Source: Actinomyces oris | GTDB taxonomy: Bacteria; Actinomycetota; Actinomycetes; Actinomycetales; Actinomycetaceae | Assembly: GCF_001929375.1 (NCBI RefSeq) | Contig: NZ_MSGO01000029.1 | Coordinates: 1-64,000, forward strand | Reading direction: 5' to 3' | DNA length: 64,000 nucleotides | In this document: positions 56,992 to 64,000 of the stretch, piece after piece | Layout of the letters: every line of letters starts with the position of its first letter | Position numbering within the stretch: position 1 is the first letter of the stretch | Program-made: the position numbers and the translations under genes | The notes under the pieces: generated by a model | The model's database searches: none | Seen by the model: the letters and a program-made list of their open reading frames with translations, nothing else | Told to the model about the DNA's origin: nothing

Positions 56992-57059
56992 GCCTCACCC
57001 ACCGACACGAGTTCCTGGGGGCGTCGACCCGCAGCGCGCCAGCAGCGAACGAATCGGAC

Positions 57060-57851
57060 TCAGACAGCCATCAGAGCGTGGGCCGGCTCATCCAGGTACC
57101 AGGTGGTCTGCTCCCCCCGGCAGCACGAGGCCGGCGCCTTGAGCACATCGGGGGTGCCCAGCCCCAGGCGAACCGCCTCGGCCTTGCCCCCACCGCCGGC
57201 CACCACCATGACCCGACCGGCACGGTGCAATGCCTCGAAGGTCAAGGAGCAGCGCTCAGCAGGCGGCTTGGGCGAGTTGCGCACGGCCACAGCCGGAGCT
57301 CCCACCGCGAGCGCGGCCGGGTGCCCGGGGAAGAGCGAGCAGACGTGCGCGTCAGGTCCCAGTCCCACGTGGACGACGTCGAAGCCGCCGTGGGCCAGGT
57401 CCGCCGACTCGAGCTCGTGGACCATGCGGGCCGTCGCCTCATCCAGACCGCCGACCTCGTTCGGAGCGGCCAGCCGGTGGATCTGAGACTCCCTGATGCC
57501 CGCGGCAATGAGCGGCGTGGCTAGCAGATCGTTGCGCTCCGGGTCACCCACGGGGACGAAGCGTTCATCACCGAACCACAGGTGAATGGCGCGCCGCACC
57601 GGTTCGGGCTGGGCGGTGATGAGCGGCACGAGCGCCTCAGCCAGTGCCATCCCCCCGGAACCGCCTGTCAGCGCCAGGTGGGCGACTCCCCGGTCCGCCA
57701 CTGCTGCGGCCAGGATCCGTATGGTGTCCTGGCAGGCCCTCTCGGCGGCGTCGCTCAGTGTTGGGACCACGACGACGTCAGGTGTCGCGGCCGTGGCCGC
57801 GGCCGACTGGATCTCAGCGATCTGCCGGGCGGCGGGTGTGCAGTCAGCCAT
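57060..57851 (-). CDS. pgl: 6-phosphogluconolactonase
   Basis: Second step of the oxidative pentose-phosphate pathway, hydrolysing 6-phosphogluconolactone; cytosolic, 263 aa, NagB-like fold (DevB type). HLALTGGSGGMALAEAL, IHLWFGDERFVPVGDPERND, GPDAHVCSLFPGHPAL (family: GxDGHxASLFPG; here Ala replaces the common Gly after Asp), and AERCSLTFEALHRAGRVMVVAGGGGKA. ATG at 57851 overlaps the opcA stop by 8 bp, so it is the last gene of zwf-opcA-pgl; a longer open frame upstream is an opcA shadow. Confidence 0.95.
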   Translation of the reverse strand: MADCTPAARQIAEIQSAAATAATPDVVVVPTLSDAAERACQDTIRILAAAVADRGVAHLALTGGSGGMALAEALVPLITAQPEPVRRAIHLWFGDERFVPVGDPERNDLLATPLIAAGIRESQIHRLAAPNEVGGLDEATARMVHELESADLAHGGFDVVHVGLGPDAHVCSLFPGHPAALAVGAPAVAVRNSPKPPAERCSLTFEALHRAGRVMVVAGGGGKAEAVRLGLGTPDVLKAPASCCRGEQTTWYLDEPAHALMAV

Positions 57852-58812
57852 TGACGGGCTCCTCGAGCAGTGAGGCCAGGACCTCCTGGTAGACGAGATC
57901 AGGGGTGAGCCGGCGCAGCTCCTCATTGAGGGTGCTGATCGGTTCACGTCGGGCCATCGTGACCACCTGGGGCTCGGAGGAGCCGGGGCGCGTGATCGTA
58001 ACCCGCTCCAGGTCGTGGCGGGCGATGATGATCTCGCCGTCGTCGGTTCTGGCGGTGATGGAGGAGATGCCCTTGAAACCCTCCTCATCGACTCGCGTGA
58101 CCGGCACGTCCAGCCGCAGCCGCAGCCAGGTGATCATGAGGCAGAGCGAGGAGTTCCTCGGCTCGCCGGCCACCACCACCTCCCGTAGGCTGCCCGCTCG
58201 CAGCAGCGGGTCCAGGGTGGAGGCCACCATGGCGCGCCACAGGGTGATGCGGGTCCAGGCCAGGTCGATGTCGCCGCGCACGCTCACCGGTGCCAGCTCC
58301 CGCAGCGCCCTGGCCGGGAAGTCCTGTGCGGGAGTGTTGGTGATGCGTGTGGAGCCCAGACGACCCAAGGGGTCCTGCGAGGGGATCTCGGGGACGGTCG
58401 TCGGCCACCACACGACCACCGGGGCGTCGGGCAGGAGGAAGGGGACCACCAGCGTGTCGGTGTGCAGAGCCGCCTCGTCCCAAGGCCGCAGGACCAGTGT
58501 CTCGCCGGCACCGGCGTCGTGACCGACGCGGATCTCGGCGTCCAGGTGCCCTCCGGCCTGGGCTGAGACGTGTCCGTCACGGCTGCGCGGAGTCACGCGG
58601 CCGGTGTCCTCCTCAGGCGGCTTGACGACGGCGATGATTCGACTGGGATGATCCCGGCTGGCACCGTGCGCGGCGCACAGCGCATCCTCCAGGCCCTTCT
58701 CGTCGGTGGAGATCACGAGCGTCAGCACGCGGGAGGAGCCGGAGGTCCCCTCGTGCTCCACCAGCCGGGAGACGATCCGGGAGGTGGTTGTCGCGGTCAG
58801 TGTGGTGATCAT
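57844..58812 (-). CDS. opcA: Glucose-6-phosphate dehydrogenase assembly protein OpcA
   Basis: OpcA family protein, 322 aa, found in actinobacteria and cyanobacteria, where it activates or assembles glucose-6-phosphate dehydrogenase. MITTLTATTTSRIVSRLVEHEGTSG opens it; RVLTLVISTD, SRIIAVVKPPEED, HTDTLVVPFLLPDAPVVVWWPTTVPEIPSQDPLG (the family's most recognisable stretch), and DIDLAWTRITLWRAMVASTLD follow. Overlaps zwf by 4 bp (ATGA) and pgl by 8 bp, so all three are translated from one mRNA. No enzymatic motif. Confidence 0.95.
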   Translation of the reverse strand: MITTLTATTTSRIVSRLVEHEGTSGSSRVLTLVISTDEKGLEDALCAAHGASRDHPSRIIAVVKPPEEDTGRVTPRSRDGHVSAQAGGHLDAEIRVGHDAGAGETLVLRPWDEAALHTDTLVVPFLLPDAPVVVWWPTTVPEIPSQDPLGRLGSTRITNTPAQDFPARALRELAPVSVRGDIDLAWTRITLWRAMVASTLDPLLRAGSLREVVVAGEPRNSSLCLMITWLRLRLDVPVTRVDEEGFKGISSITARTDDGEIIIARHDLERVTITRPGSSEPQVVTMARREPISTLNEELRRLTPDLVYQEVLASLLEEPVNG

Positions 58813-60392
58813 GAGCGCCTCCAGGTGCGGCCGTCGCGGGCAAGGAGTTCGTGGGCACTGGTCGGCCCCCAGGAGCCGGGGCGATAGCCCTCGGGGCTCC
58901 CGCCGGCGCTCCAGTGCTCGATGACGGGATCCAGGATGCGCCAGGACAGGTCGACCTCGCGCTGGTGGGGGAAGAGCGGGGCGTCACCCAGGAGCGCATC
59001 GAGGATGAGGCGCTCGTAGGCCTCCGGGGACTCCTCGTTGAAAGTGGCTCCGTAGCCGAAGTCCATGGAGACGTCGCGCAGCTCCATCTGGGTTCCGGGG
59101 ACCTTGGAGGCCAGTCGCAGCGTGATGCCCTCATCGGGCTGAATGCGCAGCACAATGGTGTTGGCCCCCACGGCCGTGGTGGCCGCCGACTCGAAGGGCA
59201 GGAACGGCGGCTGCTTGAAGACGACGGCGACCTCAGTGACCCGGCGGGTCAGGCGCTTACCGGCGCGCAGGTAGAACGGCACACCGGCCCAGCGGCGATT
59301 GGCGATCTCCAGGCGCAGGGCGGCAAAGGTCTCGGTTCGGGAGTCGTCGGCGACGCCGTCCTCCTCCAGGTAGCCCCGCACCGGCAGCCCTCCCTGGAAG
59401 CCGGCGTCGTAACGGCCGCGGGCTGTGGTGAGGTCCAGGTCCAGGACTCCGTCGCGCTCCAGGCGTACGCAGTTGAGCACCTTCTCCTTCTCCAGGCGCA
59501 CTGCGGCCGCCTCCATGCTGGTGGGCTCCTCCATCGCGGTCAGCGCCAGGAGCTGGAGCAGGTGGTTCTGGATGACATCGCGAGCCGAGCCGATGGTGTC
59601 GTAGTAGCCGGCCCGGGTGCCGATACCGATGTCCTCGGCCATGGTGATCTGGACGTGGTCGACGTAGCGGTGGTTCCACAGTGGCTCGAACATCGTGTTG
59701 GCGAACCGCAGCGCCAGGATGTTCTGCACTGTCTCCTTGCCCAGGTAGTGGTCGACCCGGAAGACGTCGTCGGGACGCACGATGCGTCCCACGAGGTCGT
59801 CGAGCTCGCAGGCGCTGGAGCGGTTGTGCCCGAAGGGCTTTTCAACGACGACGCGCCGCCAGGCGTCGGCCGACTCCTCCACGAGCCCGGAGCGGGCGAT
59901 CCGCTCGGTGACTGCTGGGAACCATCCCGGGGGGATCGACAGGTAGAAGGCGCGGTTGCCGCGCGTGCCCCGGGTGGCATCCAGGTCATCCACCACGGCC
60001 GTGAGCTGGTCGTAGGCGGCGTCGTCCTCGAAGGAGGCGAACTCCACGAAGCGCATCCCCGCTGCCAGCTGCTCCCAGATGGCGGGACGCCACGGAGTGC
60101 GGGCGCCCGCCCGAGCCGATTCCTCCACGTAACCGCGCAGGTCGTCGTCGGACCAGGAGCGCCGGCCGACCCCCACCAGGGAGAAGCTGGGGGAGAGCAG
60201 GCCGCGATTGGCCAGGTCGTAGATGGCGGGCAGGAGCTTGTGGCGAGCCAGGTCACCGGTGATGCCGAACATCACCAGGACGCAGGGGTCCGCGATACGC
60301 GGAAGGCGAAGGTCGCGGGCGTCGAGAAGCGGGTTGGCCGCCCGCGAGGGTCTCGACGACGGAAACGGAGTCGCAGAGTCGGAGCTGGACAC
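58809..60392 (-). CDS. zwf: Glucose-6-phosphate 1-dehydrogenase
   Basis: NADP-dependent entry enzyme of the oxidative pentose-phosphate pathway, 527 aa. CVLVMFGITGDLARHKLLPAIYDL is the coenzyme motif (GxxGDLA type); VVEKPFGHNRSSACELDD; catalytic His region RVDHYLGKETVQNILALRFANTMFEPLWN; VQITMAEDIGIGTRAGYYD; the C-terminal part has YERLILDALLGDAPLFPHQREVDLSWRI. GTG start at 60392 has AAAGG five nt upstream; a -10-like TAGTCT (60471-60476, minus strand) suggests a ~70-nt leader. Divergent from gnd. Confidence 0.97.
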   Translation of the reverse strand: MSSSDSATPFPSSRPSRAANPLLDARDLRLPRIADPCVLVMFGITGDLARHKLLPAIYDLANRGLLSPSFSLVGVGRRSWSDDDLRGYVEESARAGARTPWRPAIWEQLAAGMRFVEFASFEDDAAYDQLTAVVDDLDATRGTRGNRAFYLSIPPGWFPAVTERIARSGLVEESADAWRRVVVEKPFGHNRSSACELDDLVGRIVRPDDVFRVDHYLGKETVQNILALRFANTMFEPLWNHRYVDHVQITMAEDIGIGTRAGYYDTIGSARDVIQNHLLQLLALTAMEEPTSMEAAAVRLEKEKVLNCVRLERDGVLDLDLTTARGRYDAGFQGGLPVRGYLEEDGVADDSRTETFAALRLEIANRRWAGVPFYLRAGKRLTRRVTEVAVVFKQPPFLPFESAATTAVGANTIVLRIQPDEGITLRLASKVPGTQMELRDVSMDFGYGATFNEESPEAYERLILDALLGDAPLFPHQREVDLSWRILDPVIEHWSAGGSPEGYRPGSWGPTSAHELLARDGRTWRRS

Positions 60393-60628
60393 GTCAGCCT
60401 TTCTGAGGATCGACGAACGGCGGACCAGGCGCCACCAGCGGGCCGTCGGCGCACTGCAGCGATCTGACAGAGACTAGAGACGGGTCTGGTCAGGGCCGCC
60501 GCACTGGCTCGGAGAACCGTACTGGCCGCACACGTCACTCTAGCGCCCTCGCAGGCGGCTCTCTCGGCAGGGACAGGCCTGCCGTGAGCCGTCGCACGTC
60601 CTTCGGGGCACGTCTGAACCACGGACGC

Positions 60629-60644
60629 TCCTCGTGCACGAGGA
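60629..60644. promoter_or_regulatory. 16-bp perfect palindrome, likely operator of gnd (and perhaps zwf)
   Basis: TCCTCGTGCACGAGGA is fully self-complementary and covers the -35 zone, ending 10 bp before the gnd -10. A dimeric repressor site is the simplest reading; the regulator is unknown. Confidence 0.5.
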
Positions 60645-60654
60645 CGGGACGCGA

Positions 60655-60660
60655 TAGGGT
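60655..60660 (+). promoter_or_regulatory. -10 element of gnd
   Basis: TAGGGT predicts a leader of ~80 nt containing AAAGGA before the ATG at 60749. Confidence 0.5.
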
Positions 60661-60748
60661 CCTCGCAGAGCGCAACCAGTATCGTCCGCCACCAAGGCTT
60701 GGAACCGCAGCGCCGTCATGAGGTGCTGCGGCACAGGAAAGGACTTCC

Positions 60749-62224
60749 ATGAGCAGCTTCACCCCCGCACCGGCCACAGCCGATCTCGGTGTCTTCGGGC
60801 TGGGGGTGATGGGAGCGAACCTGGCCCGCAACCTGGCTCGTCACGGCCACGCGGTCGCCGTCTTCAACCGCACGCTGGCCCGCACCGACAGGCTCATCGA
60901 ACGCTACGGCTCCGAGGGCGACTTCGTGCCCGCGGCCGACCTGAAGGACTTCGTGGCCTCGCTGCGCACACCTCGCGTGGCCATCATCATGGTCCAGGCC
61001 GGAGCGGCCACCGAGGCGGTCATCGAGGAGCTCGCCGCCCTCATGGAGCCCGGTGACATCATCGTCGACGCCGGCAACACGCTCTACACCGACACCCGGC
61101 GCCGCGAGGTCTGGCTGCGTGAGCGCGGCCTGCACTTCGTGGGCATGGGGGTCTCCGGAGGTGAGGAGGGGGCACTCAACGGTCCCTCGATCATGCCCGG
61201 CGGCACCGCCGAGTCCTACGACCGCCTCGGGCCGATGCTGGAGTCCATCTCCGCCCATGTCGACGGCACGCCGTGCTGCACCCACGTCGGCCCTGACGGC
61301 GCCGGCCACTTCGTCAAGATGGTCCACAACGGCATCGAGTACGCCGACATGCAGCTCATCGCCGAGGCCTACGACCTGCTGCGCCACGTCGGCGGGTTCA
61401 CCGTGGAGGAGATCGCCGAGGTCTTCGGCTCCTGGAAGGACTCCGAGCTCGACTCCTACCTCATCGACATCACCACCGAGGTCCTGTCCCACACCGATGC
61501 GGCCACCGGTGAGGCCTTCGTCGATGTCGTCGTCGACGCCGCCGGCCAGAAGGGCACCGGTGTGTGGACCACCCAGACGGCCCTCGAGCTGGGAGTGGCC
61601 GTGCCCGCCATCGCCGAGGCCACCTTCGCACGCGCGGTCTCCTCCTCCGGCGCGGCGCGGACCGCTGTCCAGGCCGCCGACATCGCTGCGGGGACCACGC
61701 AGGCGCCCCTGACCGACCCCGAGGAGCGACGCGCCTTCGTCGACGCCGTCAAGCAGGCCCTCTACGGCTCCAAGATCGCCGCCTACGCCCAGGGCTTCGA
61801 CGAGATCGCCACCGCCTCCAAACAGTTCGACTGGAACATCGACCTGGGCGCCATGGCCCGCATCTGGCGAGGCGGCTGCATCATCCGCGCCCGCTTCCTG
61901 GACGACATCACCCGCGCCTACGATGAGAACCCGGCTCTGGCCAGTCTGCTCACGGCGCCGGTCTTCGCCTCCTCCTTGGCCAGCGTGCTGCCCGCCTGGC
62001 GCCAGGTCGTGGCCACCTCCGCCACCACCGGCGTGGCCGCCCCGGCCTTCGCCTCCTCCCTGGCCTACGTCGACCAGCTGCGCTCACGGCGCCTTCCGGC
62101 CGCCCTCATTCAGGGGCAGCGGGACTTCTTCGGCTCGCACACCTACCACCGCACTGATGACGTCGAGGGCGTCTACCACACCCTGTGGGCCACGCCCGAG
62201 CGCACCGAGGAGAAGTGGGACTGA
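60749..62224 (+). CDS. gnd: 6-phosphogluconate dehydrogenase, NADP-dependent, decarboxylating
   Basis: Third oxidative pentose-phosphate step, converting 6-phosphogluconate to ribulose 5-phosphate, CO2 and NADPH; 491 aa, the long dimeric form. GVFGLGVMGANLARNLARHGH is the coenzyme fold with NRT (~33) fitting NADP; VGMGVSGGEEGALNGPSIMPGG; catalytic Lys/His/Asn in GHFVKMVHNGIEYADMQLI; KGTGVWTTQTALELGVAVP; the C-terminal IQGQRDFFGSHTYHRTD tail reaches the partner subunit. ATG at 60749 has AAAGGA seven nt upstream. Divergent from zwf-opcA-pgl, so all three oxidative steps share one control region. Confidence 0.98.
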   Translation: MSSFTPAPATADLGVFGLGVMGANLARNLARHGHAVAVFNRTLARTDRLIERYGSEGDFVPAADLKDFVASLRTPRVAIIMVQAGAATEAVIEELAALMEPGDIIVDAGNTLYTDTRRREVWLRERGLHFVGMGVSGGEEGALNGPSIMPGGTAESYDRLGPMLESISAHVDGTPCCTHVGPDGAGHFVKMVHNGIEYADMQLIAEAYDLLRHVGGFTVEEIAEVFGSWKDSELDSYLIDITTEVLSHTDAATGEAFVDVVVDAAGQKGTGVWTTQTALELGVAVPAIAEATFARAVSSSGAARTAVQAADIAAGTTQAPLTDPEERRAFVDAVKQALYGSKIAAYAQGFDEIATASKQFDWNIDLGAMARIWRGGCIIRARFLDDITRAYDENPALASLLTAPVFASSLASVLPAWRQVVATSATTGVAAPAFASSLAYVDQLRSRRLPAALIQGQRDFFGSHTYHRTDDVEGVYHTLWATPERTEEKWD

Positions 62225-62281
62225 GACCCGATGAGGCCTCGTACCCGCCTCGTGGAGGTCTCGGCCGCGACCGCATGGCGC

Positions 62282-62287
62282 TAGATT
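62282..62287 (+). promoter_or_regulatory. -10 element of pepN, probably leaderless
   Basis: TAGATT is followed by 7 nt and the pepN ATG. Confidence 0.5.
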
Positions 62288-62294
62288 CTGGCCC

Positions 62295-64000
62295 ATGACG
62301 ACCACCGCGCCCGCCCGCTCAGACAGCCCCACGAACCTGCGTCACGAGGAGGCCGCCTGGCGATCCTCCGTGTGTCAGGTGCCCTCCACCCACGTGGCCG
62401 TCGACGTCACCGGAGCCACCGTCCGTCACGAGGCCGCCTTCGGGGTGCGTTGCCTGATGCGCCTGGACATCAGGCGACGCACCGAGGGCCTCTGGGCGGA
62501 CTTCGTGGGGCAGGCGGTCGACTCCCTCCGCATCGACGGGCAACCCGCCCCGGTGACCTGGGACGGGGCCCGCATCGAGCTGCCCGTCCTCGACGCGGGT
62601 GAGCACACGGTGGAGATCACGGCGCGCGGCCTCTACTCCAACTCGGGTCAGGGGCTGCACCGCTTCCACGACCCGGTTGACGGCGCCACCTACCTCTACA
62701 CCCACTTCGAGCCCTCCGACGCGCGCCGGGCCTGGCCGGTCATGGAGCAGCCGGACATCAAGACCCGCTTCTCGCTGGAGGTCACTCACCCCCGCGGCTG
62801 GACGGTCATGTCCAACACCCGTCCGCAGGCAGGCGGATCGAGCCCCCAGGCCCCGACCGGCACCGACTCCGGCAGTGAGGTGACCTCCTTCGCCGCCTCC
62901 AGGCCCCTGCCCAGCTACCTCACCGCACTGGCCGCCGGCCCCTGGCACCAGGTAGCCGGGCAATGGACGTCCCCGAGCCGTCCGGGCCTGACGATCCCCC
63001 TGTCCTGGTCCTGCCGCGCCAGCCTGGCCGAGCACCTCGATGCCGCCGAGCTCCTCGACCTGACCCGCGCCGGCCTGGACCTCTACGACCGCGCCTATGC
63101 CTACGGCTTCCCCTGGGACTCCTACGACAGCGTGCTCGTCCCGGAGTACAACCTCGGAGCCATGGAGAACCCGGGCTGCGTCACCTTCAACGAGGAGCTC
63201 TACCTCTTCAGGGGACCGGTCACCCGCTCCCAGAGGGCCGGACGCGCCAACACGATCCTCCACGAGATGTGTCACATGTGGTTCGGCGACCTCGTGACCC
63301 CCACGTGGTGGGAGGACACCTGGCTCAAGGAGTCCTTCGCCGATCACCAGGGCACCTGGGCCCAGGCCGAGGCGGCCGGCTACACCGAGGCCTGGGTGAG
63401 CTTCGCCTCCACCCGTAAGGCCTGGGCCTACCTGGAGGACTCCCGACCGGCCACCACCCACCCCATCGTCGCCCGGGTCGACGACGTCGAGGCCGCCCGG
63501 CAGGCCTTCGACGGCATCACCTACGCCAAGGGGGCCGCCGTCCTCAAGCAGCTCGTCGCCCACGTCGGCCAGGAGGCCTTCCTGAAGGCCTCGGGGCTCC
63601 TCTTTGAGCGCAGGGCCTACGGCAACGCCTCCCTGGACGACTTCCTGCGCGTGCTCTCCCATGTCTCGGGCCGCGACATGCACGACTGGGCCCGCGCCTG
63701 GCTCCACACCGCAGGCCCCTCGGTCATCACCGACGAGCTGACCGTTCATGAGGGACGGATCGCCTCCCTGACCCTGAGACAGGAGGGAACCGACCCGGTG
63801 ACCGGGCAGGGCGTGCTGCGTCCGCACACGCTCGTCGTCGGCCTGTACTCCTTCGACGGGGATGGAGCGCTGGTGCGCACCCACAGGCTGCCGGTCACTC
63901 TGGAGACCGATCAGCTCGACGTCGCCGAGGCAGTGGGACTGCCCGCCCTCGATCTCGTCGTCGTCAACGACGAGGACCTCACCTACGCCGTCGTGCGGCC
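62295..64000 (+). CDS. pepN: Aminopeptidase N (M1 family), partial at window end
   Basis: Zinc metallo-aminopeptidase, first ~568 residues; actinobacterial PepN is usually ~850 aa, so about a third is missing past the edge. The N-terminal beta domain starts ~30 residues in. Substrate motif GAMEN in EYNLGAMENPGCVTF; zinc motif HEMCHMWFGDLVTPTWWEDTWLKESFAD (HExxH-18-E); the catalytic Tyr in FDGITYAKGAAVLKQL. The frame is open to base 64000. ATG at 62295 is set by TAGATT seven nt upstream. Cytosolic peptide breakdown for amino acid recycling. Independent of gnd (70-bp gap). Confidence 0.96.
   Translation, partial: MTTTAPARSDSPTNLRHEEAAWRSSVCQVPSTHVAVDVTGATVRHEAAFGVRCLMRLDIRRRTEGLWADFVGQAVDSLRIDGQPAPVTWDGARIELPVLDAGEHTVEITARGLYSNSGQGLHRFHDPVDGATYLYTHFEPSDARRAWPVMEQPDIKTRFSLEVTHPRGWTVMSNTRPQAGGSSPQAPTGTDSGSEVTSFAASRPLPSYLTALAAGPWHQVAGQWTSPSRPGLTIPLSWSCRASLAEHLDAAELLDLTRAGLDLYDRAYAYGFPWDSYDSVLVPEYNLGAMENPGCVTFNEELYLFRGPVTRSQRAGRANTILHEMCHMWFGDLVTPTWWEDTWLKESFADHQGTWAQAEAAGYTEAWVSFASTRKAWAYLEDSRPATTHPIVARVDDVEAARQAFDGITYAKGAAVLKQLVAHVGQEAFLKASGLLFERRAYGNASLDDFLRVLSHVSGRDMHDWARAWLHTAGPSVITDELTVHEGRIASLTLRQEGTDPVTGQGVLRPHTLVVGLYSFDGDGALVRTHRLPVTLETDQLDVAEAVGLPALDLVVVNDEDLTYAVVR

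Larger units (their letters stand above)
60393..60748. other. Divergent zwf-gnd regulatory region
   Basis: 356 bp without a gene. It contains a zwf -10 candidate (TAGTCT, minus strand, 60471-60476), a 16-bp perfect palindrome at 60629-60644, the gnd -10 TAGGGT (60655-60660) and the gnd ribosome site AAAGGA. Confidence 0.6.

Overview
This is a GC-rich actinobacterial chromosome segment, most likely from Actinomyces or a close relative in the Actinomycetaceae. The call rests on the strong G/C bias at third codon positions, a fused cytidylate kinase/GTPase Der, OpcA beside Zwf, WhiA, a eukaryote-type UDP-glucose pyrophosphorylase, many apparently leaderless genes, and gene order matching other actinobacteria. 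No phage, insertion sequence or CRISPR array was seen. The window is almost entirely housekeeping chromosome.

Layout. 0.2-11.4 kb: a PaaI-type thioesterase divergent from polA, then rpsA, a large uncharacterised helical protein, coaE, a lipoprotein and uvrB. 11.4-14.5 kb: an arginine deiminase pair (arcD-like antiporter plus arcA) behind a palindrome matching the core of the DosR/DevR box, ended by a strong hairpin. 14.6-18.3 kb: a TerC-type transporter behind what looks like a yybP-ykoY manganese riboswitch, then a CtpE-like P-type ATPase. 18.3-25.0 kb: a methyltransferase and YciI-like protein, uvrA with a LexA-type SOS box, and a giant DUF2339 membrane protein. 25.2-27.3 kb: UDP-glucose pyrophosphorylase and four tRNA genes (Val-CAC, Gly-GCC, Cys-GCA, Val-GAC).

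27.3-43.8 kb: the conserved actinobacterial block uvrC / rapZ-yvcK-whiA / gap-pgk-tpiA-secG. It is interrupted by a beta-glucoside module (BglG antiterminator, RNA antiterminator site and terminator, PTS EIIBCA, phospho-beta-glucosidase) and purT. 42.8-50.7 kb: xerD, which has no ordinary start codon, then parA-scpA-scpB-rluB-tyrA and the cmk-der fusion, a chromosome-segregation, RNA-modification and translation-GTPase block. 50.7-57 kb: pgi, a rhodanese, a HAD phosphatase, a sortase-anchored CAP protein, tRNA-Pro, an S4 protein and a secreted HNH nuclease. 57-64 kb: the oxidative pentose-phosphate set pgl-opcA-zwf, divergent from gnd across a region with a 16-bp perfect palindrome, then a partial pepN running off the end.

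Functionally the window joins nucleotide excision repair (uvrA, uvrB, uvrC, polA), central sugar metabolism (gap, pgk, tpiA, pgi, zwf, pgl, gnd, UDP-glucose synthesis, beta-glucoside uptake), arginine catabolism and chromosome segregation. The most informative signals are regulatory: the Mn2+ riboswitch with a mutually exclusive ribosome-site hairpin, the DosR-like box on arginine deiminase, the antiterminator element, the SOS box, the zwf-gnd palindrome, and a recurring TANNNT motif 6-8 nt before start codons that indicates widespread leaderless transcription.
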